Positions 1 to 5,715 of a stretch of DNA of 5,715 bases are shown here, in pieces. The stretch spans positions 1 through 5,715 of the forward strand of contig CAUUIA010000039.1 in the NCBI GenBank assembly GCA_963545195.1, read 5' to 3'. A model generated the notes under the pieces. That model searched no databases. It was not told the origin of the DNA and worked only from the letters and a program-made list of their open reading frames with translations. The translations under genes and the position numbers were made by a program. Origin of the DNA: CALISC01 sp963545195 (lineage in GTDB: Bacteria > Bacillota_I > Bacilli_A > Acholeplasmatales > Acholeplasmataceae). How positions within the stretch are numbered: the stretch's first letter is position 1; each line of letters begins with the position of its first letter.

Positions 1-20
1 AATACATTAAGTACGGAGAA

Positions 21-1913
21 ATGCAGATAGGTGAAAATTACACAGTAGTGGTATCCGACGTTGGCTGCGCGAATAAAAGTCAAATTATTCAGAGTTTTAA
101 AAAGATAGGTGATGATGTCGAAGATGAGAGGAAAGAAAAAAGTAGTGTTTTTGAAATTTCTGAAAATAAGGTTTTTGTTCAAGAGTTGGAATTATTTTTA
201 AGACAAAAAAGTAATTTGACTAGTATGCAAATTAAAGAAATTTGTGCGTGGGTTTATTCAAACCACACGCTGTTTAAAGAAAACCCATATTTACTTTTGA
301 AATTAAACTTAGATTTGAGTTTTCTAAATATTGACCAAATTGCTAAGTTTATAGGTTTTTTAAGTAACTCTAAAGTCAGAGTTAAGGCTTGTCTGGATTT
401 TTGTTTTAAAAATGGAGTTGACGGTAGTGCTGTGATCTCTGGCCGCGAGTTGTTCAGGGTGTGCTTTGATTTGCTTAAAGCAGTTTACATTAAATTTCAA
501 GATGTTTTGCAAATCCAGACTGTTTTAGTAGAATTGTTAAAATCAGGAGAAGTCAAAAAATTAAAGATTAAAGGAGAGGGTGAGTTTTTCATCCATTCTT
601 GGTATTTTAGCCAAACTAAATTGTTAGTAAAAGAGTTAAAAAGAAGAAATAAGGAAGCAGGCAAGTTTATCCAAAATGCTGTGGTTGACAGTGCATACTG
701 TGATTTTCAAGAGTGTTTAGACAATGCGCTGAACTACAAAATAAGTTTTATTGCAGGACCTGCTGGCAGTGGTAAGTCTCACATGTTAAAACTGCTTTAT
801 AAAACTTTTTCACAAATGTTAAATAATGAGAAATATTGTGAAAAAGTTGTGGTTTTAACACCTACTGGTAAAGCCAGTGCTAGACTTAACTCAGACTTAA
901 AAGTCTATTCAAGTACAGTGCACTCAGCTCTGGGCTGGTGCGCAAAAAGCAGTGTGGTTGATTTAAACAATTATTACAGTTTTTCTTTTAACTACAAAGA
1001 TAAGTTTAAAAATACTAAAGTGGTTTTAGTTGACGAAAGCAGTATGTTGGAAGATGCGCTAGTTTGGGTTATGCTAAATAGTTTTCCTAAAAACTGTCAT
1101 TTTGTTTTTGTAGGAGACTCAAATCAACTAACAAGTATCTTGCCAGGTTCTTTTTTTAAAGATTGCGTTTCTTCAGGTATTTTTCCAACACATCATCTTT
1201 GCTACAACCATAGACAAATTAACACTGATTTACCTAAGTTACTTAATCAAGTGTTGATAGGCAATAGAAATTGTTTTAACTACAGTTATGAATCGGTAGT
1301 TGTTAGGTATCTTTCTTACAAAGACTTTCTTTTAAAATTGAGTTTGCTAATTAGCAAACTCAATCAGCATACTAATAGTTTTTATGCAGATTTGCAAATT
1401 TTACTGGCGATTAAAAATCCAGAAAGAGGAGTAATTGAGCTAAATAAGTTTATCCAAAGTATTTTTATCAAAAATAAAGAAAACCCAGTTAGCAGTAGAG
1501 TTTATGATTTTTATGTTAGCGACAAAGTTATTCAAGTTTTTAACAACAAAGAAACAAAGGTTCTAAATGGAGAAATTGGAATTATTAGAAAAATTGTTGA
1601 AGATAAAGTTACAGTTGAGTTTCAAAATGGGTTTGTTTGTGAGTATACAAGAAAAAATATTTCTGAACTTGAACTTGCTTATGCTTTAACTGTACACAAA
1701 GCACAAGGTTCAGAGTTTAAATATGTTATTTTTTATGCAGATAAAAATTCTGGCAGAATGCTTAATAAAAATTTAGTCTACACTGCATTTTCAAGAGCGA
1801 AAACTAAATTGTTTGTGTTCGGGGATATTGATAGAATTGCCGACTCAGTCGGCAAAGAAAATACTGGTTTTAGTTATTTTAAATATCTACTTGAAAAAGA
1901 AGATGGCAAGTAG
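21..1913 (+). CDS. RecD2-like superfamily 1 DNA helicase, possibly 5'-partial
   Basis: ATP-dependent SF1 helicase, expected to move 5'-3' on single-stranded DNA in repair or replication. From the start at 21, motif I is AGPAGSGKS (residues 245-253), motif II is VDESSML with D338/E339, motif III is GDSNQL (365-370), and the C-terminal UvrD/RecD-type motifs are TVHKAQGSE (about 557-565) and YTAFSR (587-592, arginine finger R592). The stretch around residues 85-150 (ENPYLLL..., then an FIGFLSNSKVRVKACLDF-type segment) resembles the helix-hairpin-helix region before the ATPase in RecD2, so RecD2 fits better than RecBCD RecD. RecD2 proteins usually have about 100 more N-terminal residues. The frame is open leftwards to base 3, so the real start may lie upstream. 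ATG 21 has GGAG only 2 nt away, which is short spacing. The TAG stop is one base from the stop of the convergent RT gene. A link to the DGR is not shown. Confidence 0.9.
   Translation: MQIGENYTVVVSDVGCANKSQIIQSFKKIGDDVEDERKEKSSVFEISENKVFVQELELFLRQKSNLTSMQIKEICAWVYSNHTLFKENPYLLLKLNLDLSFLNIDQIAKFIGFLSNSKVRVKACLDFCFKNGVDGSAVISGRELFRVCFDLLKAVYIKFQDVLQIQTVLVELLKSGEVKKLKIKGEGEFFIHSWYFSQTKLLVKELKRRNKEAGKFIQNAVVDSAYCDFQECLDNALNYKISFIAGPAGSGKSHMLKLLYKTFSQMLNNEKYCEKVVVLTPTGKASARLNSDLKVYSSTVHSALGWCAKSSVVDLNNYYSFSFNYKDKFKNTKVVLVDESSMLEDALVWVMLNSFPKNCHFVFVGDSNQLTSILPGSFFKDCVSSGIFPTHHLCYNHRQINTDLPKLLNQVLIGNRNCFNYSYESVVVRYLSYKDFLLKLSLLISKLNQHTNSFYADLQILLAIKNPERGVIELNKFIQSIFIKNKENPVSSRVYDFYVSDKVIQVFNNKETKVLNGEIGIIRKIVEDKVTVEFQNGFVCEYTRKNISELELAYALTVHKAQGSEFKYVIFYADKNSGRMLNKNLVYTAFSRAKTKLFVFGDIDRIADSVGKENTGFSYFKYLLEKEDGK
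1337..1364. repeat. 28-bp perfect palindrome inside the helicase gene
   Basis: The half-site ATTGAGTTTGCTAA is followed directly by its exact reverse complement with no loop. It is translated as part of the helicase (LSLLISKLN region, between motifs III and V). It could extrude as a cruciform or fold in mRNA. Function unknown. Confidence 0.8.
1837..1855. repeat. Inverted repeat near the helicase 3' end
   Basis: TTGCCGACT, one base, then AGTCGGCAA: a 9-bp stem with a loop too tight to close fully. It lies about 60 nt before the convergent stop codons. No U-rich tract follows on either strand, so a terminator is not supported. Confidence 0.5.
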
Positions 1914-1914
1914 T

Positions 1915-3165
1915 TTAAACGAATATCTTCAAGGCCTCTAGTTCTTTTTCTTGGCTTTCTTTTCGGCGTAATTTTTCAACAATGCATTTAAGTAAGTAGA
2001 GCCCTTTGATTGAAGTGTGCGTATTTAGTTCTTTTTTTAAGATTGATCTATATGCGTTGAAAATAGAGTAAGCATGCAGGTAATCTGTTTTACCTGCCTT
2101 GAAGAGCAGAATTTCTTTAGCTATTTTCTTTCGCGCTCTTAGCACAGTTGAGCGTCTAAGTTTGATTTTAAAAATAGGTTTATTGTCAGACTTTCGTCTG
2201 TCAATAAAGTAAGTGTAGCCGAGATAAGAAACTCCGTTTGCCATTGGTGCTAGTCTAGTTTTTTGATTAAAACTCAAATGTAAGGTTTTAATAAACTCAT
2301 TTAATCGCTTCAAGTGAGATTTTAGTTTTTCTTTGGTTTCACCAAAAATCAGTAAATCATCCATATAGCGAACATAGTGTTTTACTCTCAAAGTTTGTTT
2401 AATGAAGTTGTCAAGCGGAGTTAATATTAGGTTCGCAAGAAGTTGTGAAACCTGATTGCCAAGTGGCAATCCTTTTTCACTTAGTGGGATGTTATCAGAA
2501 AGAAATGAAGCGGGATCAATTATTGGCAGTTTCTTTTTTTCTCTAAATTCGTTTTCTTGTATAATTTGTTTTTCTTTATTGTAAGAACCCAAAATTGTTT
2601 TAATAATTTCAAAGCTCTCTGGGTGGTCTTTTAGAGTTTCTTTAGTGGCATTTAAAACTAAACTGTGTGCGATATTGTCGTAAAACTTAGCAATGTCTAG
2701 TTTTAAATAATATTTGTTCTTAAGTTCTTCAGGGCTGTGTTTTAAATAGTAGTTTTTAACAATGTCTCTGTCATAATCTGTACCTTTGCCAATAATGCAT
2801 GCGCAGGCTGCTGGATTTAGTTTATCTGCAATTAGCCGATAAACTAAATTGGTACAAAGTGCCATTTGCACGACCCTGTCCGCAAAAGTTGGTGCAGATA
2901 TCATTCTGAACTTAGGGTCATAAATATAAAAAATTTTGTAGGCAGACATTTCGTATTTGCCACACAATACTTTTTTGTGAATTTCCATTATAAAATCAGA
3001 TATTTTAAAAATGCTGATAGCAACTGGTTTTTTGTCTTGCTTGCCGCGAAGGCAAGCAAGGGTTGCTTTATACAAATTATTGACTGAAAATATTTCGCCA
3101 AAAGAAATTAGTGTGTTTTGGGTTTTCTGTTTTAACGCTTGGTCTTTTTTGGTTAGTTTAGCCAT
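1915..3165 (-). CDS. DGR-type reverse transcriptase
   Basis: RNA-dependent DNA polymerase that copies the TR RNA into adenine-mutagenised cDNA. ATG 3165 is chosen because AGAGGTG (3177-3171) lies 5 nt upstream; the frame also opens at TTG 3186, which lacks such a site. The protein is 416 aa. An early RT block has RMISAPTFADRVVQ (about 87-100), catalytic motif A is LKLDIAKFYDNI with D157, the signature GLPLGNQVSQ is at 232-241, and the catalytic YMDD is at 267-270 with D269/D270. DGR RTs carry [ILV]GxxxSQ where group II intron and retron enzymes have QGxxxSP, so this motif assigns the class. SYLGY follows the catalytic box, and a basic helical thumb-like C-terminus ends the protein. No maturase or endonuclease domain is visible. 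The TR and the avd-like gene lie directly upstream, as in the Bordetella phage DGR. Confidence 0.95.
   Translation of the reverse strand: MAKLTKKDQALKQKTQNTLISFGEIFSVNNLYKATLACLRGKQDKKPVAISIFKISDFIMEIHKKVLCGKYEMSAYKIFYIYDPKFRMISAPTFADRVVQMALCTNLVYRLIADKLNPAACACIIGKGTDYDRDIVKNYYLKHSPEELKNKYYLKLDIAKFYDNIAHSLVLNATKETLKDHPESFEIIKTILGSYNKEKQIIQENEFREKKKLPIIDPASFLSDNIPLSEKGLPLGNQVSQLLANLILTPLDNFIKQTLRVKHYVRYMDDLLIFGETKEKLKSHLKRLNEFIKTLHLSFNQKTRLAPMANGVSYLGYTYFIDRRKSDNKPIFKIKLRRSTVLRARKKIAKEILLFKAGKTDYLHAYSIFNAYRSILKKELNTHTSIKGLYLLKCIVEKLRRKESQEKELEALKIFV
2179..2208. repeat. Imperfect hairpin inside the RT gene
   Basis: TTTATTG-t-CAGAC, loop TTTC, then GTCTG-t-CAATAAA: 12 paired bases with one T-T mismatch. 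It is coding sequence of the RT C-terminal region. Smaller perfect repeats lie nearby at 2076-2097 (8-bp stem) and 2454-2471 (8-bp stem, over the LPLGNQ codons). Confidence 0.5.
3036..3060. repeat. 10-bp GC-rich hairpin near the RT start
   Basis: CTTGCTTGCC, loop GCGAA, GGCAAGCAAG: a perfect stem. It encodes RT residues about 36-43 (LACLRGKQ). It lies roughly 100 nt inside the RT message and could affect translation or polymerase passage, but no function is shown. Confidence 0.6.
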
Positions 3166-3194
3166 TTTTTCACCTCTATGCCTCAATTACTTTT

Positions 3195-3239
3195 AAACAA
3201 AATAAAGGCTGCTTGAGAAAAACAGCCTTTATTTTGTTT
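3195..3239 (-). terminator. Long hairpin upstream of RT: probable terminator or attenuator
   Basis: A perfect 17-bp stem (3195-3211 with 3223-3239) has an 11-nt loop. On the minus strand the stem core is GGCTG/CAGCC followed by TTTATTTTGTTT, which resembles an intrinsic terminator with a T-rich descending arm. The arrangement is nearly symmetric, so it could act on both strands. It lies only 17 nt before the RT Shine-Dalgarno site, leaving no room for a promoter in between. TR transcripts may therefore end here, with RT made by read-through, or the stem may modulate RT translation. Confidence 0.55.
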
Positions 3240-3535
3240 GTAATTTAAGTTTTTTAAAAATTGTTTGAAGGCAAAAAAACTTAGAGAAAAAAACCAACTA
3301 AAGCAACACAACACAGGTTTAAACCAAAATTAGTTTAGCAGTGTATTGTAGTTTTCATTCGCTTTATTTAACAGCATACGCTGTGGCTCTGGATTAAGCT
3401 TTTTAAGTTTTTTAAAAGCTTTAGTAAATGCAAGATAAGGATTTCCTTAAGTTTGCTTTATGTAGCTCTTTAGACCTACATCTTAAATAAAAAATTATTG
3501 AAAAAAAGAAGGTAAGCTTTTGTGTGAAAAAGATT
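3240..3535 (-). other. Non-coding spacer between TR and RT
   Basis: I see no convincing gene in these roughly 300 bases. They contain short inverted repeats, including GGTTTAAACC near 3316-3325, an AAGCTTTT.../...AAAAGCTT pair near 3397-3422, and ATGTAG/CTACAT near 3460-3481. A stop-free minus-strand stretch at 3446-3330 encodes 38 residues (beginning GNPYLAFTKAFKKL) but has no upstream start codon. In the Bordetella phage DGR the segment between TR and RT is part of the TR RNA and is needed for RT-Avd binding and cDNA priming. The same role here is inferred from position only. Confidence 0.5.
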
Positions 3536-3798
3536 TATGTGAGAAAGCCACGCAGTGGCAAAATCTCTCAAATGAAAACAAAAGAGAGTACCTCCGGCAA
3601 GCGGTCAAGAGACTACCTAATGCAAACTACTACACCGAAAACGTTGTTCACGTTGTTCCAGTTCAGGTTGCCGTTGGAGTTGATGTTGCGCGCGTTCGGG
3701 TTAGAGTTAGGATACTGAGTGCCTAGCCACCAGTTCTGATGGTTGCCACTGTTGTAATAAGGCATTGACTTTCTTAACACATCCGAGCCATTTTTTGC
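3536..3798 (-). repeat. DGR template repeat (TR); upstream boundary approximate
   Basis: On the minus strand, bases 3798-3613 read as a 61-residue lectin-type tail: NHQNWWLGTQ, then NARNINSNGNLNWNNVNN, then FGVVVCIR and TAG (3615-3613). From 3753 onward all 15 Asn codons are AAC, although the surrounding genome is AT-rich. This is the classical DGR design: adenine mutagenesis of AAC yields many residues and no stop codon. The block is also visibly richer in G+C than its flanks. Bases 3536-3590 recur exactly at 5661-5715. The true upstream end can be fixed only by alignment with the off-window VR. The frame starts directly after the avd stop codon. Confidence 0.9.
3541..3567. repeat. Hairpin at the TR 3' end, also present in the VR copy
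   Basis: GAGA-aa-GCCAC-gca-GTGGC-aaaa-TCTC: a 5-bp GC-rich stem (3547-3551 with 3555-3559) is extended by four more pairs across a small internal loop. The same structure lies at 5666-5692. DGRs studied in Bordetella phage need a hairpin or cruciform just downstream of VR for efficient target recognition. This is a candidate equivalent. Confidence 0.6.
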
Positions 3799-4326
3799 TT
3801 ATTTTTTTGAAATGTATTTAAGGTATCTGTCATGGTCAGAAATTATCCAACCTTTAAGTGAGTTTAGAGTTTTTAAGTGTATGGTTGAAAGCACTGAAAA
3901 CTCGTGTGGACTAAGAGCGTTTTCTTCTAAGTAAATTCCAAAAGTTACTGCTTGAACCATCAGAATTTCTACGGCGTTTTCCTGATAACTACGCCTTTTC
4001 TTGGGCCTTGAATACAGATTCACGGCATTTGCTAGAGTAATTTGTTTTATTAAAAGAAGCAGTTCACGACGAGTCTCTGCAAGCAGCGCGCTTCTCGTAT
4101 TTTTGTCTTTTTTGTGATAGTACATTTTAAACTGTCTAAACAGTTGTTTTGCATTTTCCAAAACTTCTAGTTTTGGATTTGAAAACTCAAATAGCGAAAG
4201 TACTTCTTCGTGAGTTTGGGCAGGAAACTCTTCGTTTGGTGAGCTGTCACTGTCTAAAACGTTTTCGTATGTTTCTTGAAATAATTCTAGAGTGGTTTTT
4301 GGGTTTTTGTTGTTGTCTGGATTCAT
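3799..4326 (-). CDS. avd: Avd-like DGR accessory protein (four-helix bundle)
   Basis: Probable accessory variability determinant, the partner that binds DGR RT and the template RNA. The 175-aa product has an acidic, probably disordered N-terminus (residues 1-48) and then about four amphipathic helices (roughly 50-72, 76-104, 114-135, 138-160). The pattern LLIKQITLAN, a basic stretch RPKKRRSYQENAVEILM, and a terminal LKGWI (G159/W160) matches the Avd/four-helix-bundle family, which ends in a GWI-type motif. Basic residues fit RNA contact. It starts 6 nt after the upstream gene's stop, suggesting translational coupling, and has only a weak A/G-rich ribosome site. Its TAA is followed in the same frame by the TR. 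It is longer than Bordetella Avd (about 128 aa) because of the acidic extension. The assignment rests on pattern and position, not on an alignment. Confidence 0.75.
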   Translation of the reverse strand: MNPDNNKNPKTTLELFQETYENVLDSDSSPNEEFPAQTHEEVLSLFEFSNPKLEVLENAKQLFRQFKMYYHKKDKNTRSALLAETRRELLLLIKQITLANAVNLYSRPKKRRSYQENAVEILMVQAVTFGIYLEENALSPHEFSVLSTIHLKTLNSLKGWIISDHDRYLKYISKK

Positions 4327-4332
4327 ATTTGT

Positions 4333-5463
4333 TTATACTTTCTTTGTTTGTTTTGCCTTTGGTGTAAAAGAAAACTCAGATTTAAGTGTATAGGCAAAAC
4401 AAGGGAGTTCTGTGTTTTTAAGATTAGCAACTTCGTATAGTCTTTTGTCAATATGTTCCATTACAAAGTAGTTGCCTGCTGAAAATATTTTTGTGTGTTT
4501 AAGTGCTTCCCATGTTTCAAAAAATGAAAAGAACTTACCAGTTCTCTTGATTTCATTGATTTCGTTGAAAGTCAACGAAATCAATGGTAAGAAATTTTTA
4601 AAATTAGTATGAGAAATGGTTTTGCTAAATATTGGCATAAACTGTTGGAAAAACATTTGCAGTTCTTGTTTTTGTCTAAAAATAGTTTCAATTTTTGTGT
4701 CTTTGATTTGCAAAACTTCTAATTTAGCGGTATTAAAGTTTTTTGGAGTGTAAATAGCAATTCCGCTTTCTTTGTTGAGACTAAGGATACTTTTTTCAAA
4801 ATCAGTTGCAAACAACTTAAAGTTTTGAAAAGTAAGGGATAGTTTGATGAGTTTTTGTTTAATTGCGTTGATTTGATTTGTATTTGAAAGGAATGCGGAG
4901 TATAGATTGACAATCGCCAGGTCATAGCCAAGAATGGGAACAAACAAAATGTATTCATTCATCTTGCCTTTAATTGGTGAAGGCAAGATGAAAGGCATTG
5001 CAAATACAGGCATTAAGTGGTCTGGTTCTCTTTTAAATAAGGAGTAAATTAGTGGAGTTATCGCAGGGATTGTGCTGATTTGGATGTTTTTATGTGCAAA
5101 CTTACCAATTTGACTAAGTTCGTACTTAGTAAGGGCGTATAAGTTAGTTGGAGAAACTGCTAACGGTTCAAAAATCAGTGCCGACACTATCGCTCTTAGG
5201 TTGCGCTCTAGCCTAAAAATTGTACCGTCGTAGCCTTTGTAGTCAAAAGAATGGAAGTTAAGTGCTTTGTGATTTGCATAAATTAGGCGTTCGCCTAAAA
5301 ACTTAACACGTCTGGTGTTGTGGTAGTCAAAAGAAATGTTTGCGCTAATTTCATTTATTTCTTTATCGCTTGATTGAGCGATATCGTCTGATTTAATTAT
5401 TTCAGTTAATTCATTGGCTAAGTCAAATTCATCTTTATCTTGATTTAGTTTACTATCGTTCAT
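4333..5463 (-). CDS. Hypothetical protein between VR and avd, unknown function
   Basis: I do not recognise this 376-aa protein. The start is supported by GAAGGAG (5474-5468) 4 nt before ATG 5463. The first 45 residues are acidic and low in hydrophobics (MNDSKLNQDKDEFDLANELTE). A mixed globular body follows, with a hydrophobic stretch at about residues 150-195 (MPVFAMPFILPSP, YILFVPILGYDLAIV). The C-terminus is basic (TPKAKQTKKV). There is one cysteine, no signal peptide, and no clear transmembrane helix or catalytic motif. It is co-oriented with avd, 6 nt upstream of it, and lies directly after the VR, so it is probably expressed with the DGR. It could be a DGR accessory factor, a cargo gene, or a protein working with the diversified target. 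It shows no lectin-type C-terminus, so it is not the VR-bearing target. Confidence 0.85.
   Translation of the reverse strand: MNDSKLNQDKDEFDLANELTEIIKSDDIAQSSDKEINEISANISFDYHNTRRVKFLGERLIYANHKALNFHSFDYKGYDGTIFRLERNLRAIVSALIFEPLAVSPTNLYALTKYELSQIGKFAHKNIQISTIPAITPLIYSLFKREPDHLMPVFAMPFILPSPIKGKMNEYILFVPILGYDLAIVNLYSAFLSNTNQINAIKQKLIKLSLTFQNFKLFATDFEKSILSLNKESGIAIYTPKNFNTAKLEVLQIKDTKIETIFRQKQELQMFFQQFMPIFSKTISHTNFKNFLPLISLTFNEINEIKRTGKFFSFFETWEALKHTKIFSAGNYFVMEHIDKRLYEVANLKNTELPCFAYTLKSEFSFTPKAKQTKKV
4554..4586. repeat. 15-bp perfect hairpin inside the hypothetical gene
   Basis: CATTGATTTCGTTGA, loop AAG, then the exact reverse complement. It is coding sequence of the 376-aa protein (ISLTFNEINEI region). 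Function unknown. Confidence 0.75.
4958..4992. repeat. 13-bp perfect inverted repeat inside the hypothetical gene
   Basis: TTCATCTTGCCTT, a 9-nt loop, then AAGGCAAGATGAA. It lies over codons for FILPSPIKGKMNEY in the 376-aa protein. Shorter 7-bp stems occur in the same gene at 5113-5130, 5283-5298 and 5364-5383. Confidence 0.7.
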
Positions 5464-5487
5464 TTTTCTCCTTCTTTTTTAAAAAAG

Positions 5488-5496
5488 TTATCCACA
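5488..5496 (+). promoter_or_regulatory. Single DnaA-box-like site
   Basis: TTATCCACA matches the DnaA box consensus exactly and lies between the 376-aa gene and the VR. I found no second box or AT-rich unwinding array beside it, so an origin is not supported and a chance match is possible. Confidence 0.25.
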
Positions 5497-5507
5497 TTTT
5501 AAATTCG

Positions 5508-5545
5508 ACTTCGCTGCGCTTCGCTGTTGCGAAGCGCAGCGAAGT
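5508..5545. repeat. 17-bp perfect GC-rich hairpin
   Basis: ACTTCGCTGCGCTTCGC, loop TGTT, then the exact reverse complement. It lies upstream of the 376-aa gene and downstream of the VR. It is much richer in G+C than its surroundings and is built from repeated TTCGC/GCGAA units. Neither side is followed by a U-tract, so it resembles a cruciform or REP-like element more than an intrinsic terminator. It could still halt or insulate transcription coming from the target gene. Confidence 0.75.
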
Positions 5546-5601
5546 ACCCCTAACTAGAGTTTACTCAAACTGCAAATATGTACACCAAAAATCGCAAGAT
5601 G

Positions 5602-5634
5602 GCTTTTTGAAAACCTTTCAGGTTTTCAAAAAGC
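5602..5634. repeat. 15-bp perfect hairpin downstream of the VR
   Basis: GCTTTTTGAAAACCT, loop TTC, then the exact reverse complement. On the minus strand the tip reads ACCT-GAA-AGGT. It lies about 27 nt beyond the visible end of the VR repeat. It may be the target gene's transcript end or part of the downstream structure that DGRs use for target recognition. No uninterrupted U-tract follows. Confidence 0.65.
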
Positions 5635-5660
5635 TGATTACATAAATTAAAAGATTTTTC

Positions 5661-5715
5661 TATGTGAGAAAGCCACGCAGTGGCAAAATCTCTCAAATGA
5701 AAACAAAAGAGAGTA
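5661..5715 (-). repeat. Downstream end of the DGR variable repeat (VR), cut by the window edge
   Basis: All 55 bases match 3536-3590 exactly, and the repeat runs off the right edge. By the constant 2125-base offset, the target gene's TAG would fall near 5738-5740, about 23 bases outside the window. The nine minus-strand adenines in this block are unchanged between copies, so it lies at or beyond the non-mutagenised homing end (IMH side). The target gene is expected on the minus strand beyond 5715 and encodes a C-type-lectin-fold C-terminus. Confidence 0.85.

Larger units (their letters stand above)
3240..3798 (-). ncRNA. Predicted TR-containing template RNA of the DGR (ends approximate)
   Basis: The template RNA should run from upstream of the TR, through it and into the downstream spacer, on the same strand as the RT gene. 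The hairpin at 3195-3239 would be a natural 3' end. No separate promoter is recognised, so the RNA may come from the avd transcript. The extent is inferred from the layout. Confidence 0.5.

Noticed and set aside
1915..3165. RT as a group II intron maturase or retron RT
   Set aside because: It has the DGR LGNQVSQ signature, no maturase or HNH domain, and neighbouring TR and Avd features instead of intron or retron msr/msd structure.
3166..3186. TTG at 3186 as the RT start, adding seven residues
   Set aside because: A good Shine-Dalgarno site (AGAGGTG) sits at the right distance from ATG 3165 and would lie inside the coding region if TTG were used.
3536..3590. CRISPR or simple direct-repeat array
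   Set aside because: There are only two copies about 2.1 kb apart, and the longer context is a DGR TR/VR pair.
3520..3726. Two overlapping plus-strand open frames (68 and 64 codons) across the TR
   Set aside because: They are antisense to the template repeat, have valine/arginine-rich low-complexity ends created by the AAC-rich strand, and lack family resemblance.
4719..4958. 79-codon minus-strand frame inside the 376-aa gene
   Set aside because: It is a shadow in another frame of a gene with a good ribosome site, and has no independent start signal.
5488..5496. Replication origin suggested by a perfect DnaA box
   Set aside because: Only one box was found and there is no clustered array beside it, so it is kept only as a low-confidence site.

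Overview
This AT-rich window carries most of a diversity-generating retroelement (DGR) on the minus strand, with a RecD2-type helicase gene arriving tail-to-tail on the plus strand. The proteins are rich in Lys, Asn, Ile and Phe. All four stop codons in the window are TAA or TAG, and the clearest starts have Shine-Dalgarno sites. DGRs with this layout are common in Patescibacteria (CPR) bacteria and in phages. A CPR genome or one of their phages or plasmids is a reasonable guess, but nothing here fixes the taxon.

Layout from left to right. Positions 21-1913 (+) encode an SF1 RecD2-like helicase whose frame is open to the left edge, so the true start may lie outside. One base separates its stop from the stop of the DGR reverse transcriptase (1915-3165, -). 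Upstream of the RT gene, in its own direction, lie a strong hairpin that may act as a terminator or attenuator (3195-3239), an approximately 300-nt non-coding spacer, and the template repeat (TR, about 3536-3798). Next come an Avd-like accessory gene (3799-4326), an unrecognised 376-codon gene (4333-5463), and an intergenic stretch with two long perfect hairpins. The right edge (5661-5715) is an exact 55-bp copy of the end of the TR: the downstream end of the variable repeat (VR). The target gene itself lies just beyond the window.

How the parts should work together, from established DGR knowledge. TR RNA is reverse-transcribed by the RT-Avd complex with adenine-specific errors, and the cDNA replaces the VR at the 3' end of the target gene, diversifying a C-type-lectin-fold protein. 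The sequence supports this in three ways. The RT has LGNQVSQ in place of the usual QGxxxSP, and YMDD. The TR reads as a lectin-type tail in which all 15 Asn codons are AAC. The order VR-avd-TR-RT matches the classical Bordetella phage DGR.

Less ordinary points are the unknown 376-aa gene inserted between VR and avd, the TR lying in the same frame as avd just past its stop, a hairpin conserved in both TR and VR copies, a terminator-like hairpin directly upstream of the RT ribosome binding site, and a high density of perfect inverted repeats, many of them inside coding sequence.
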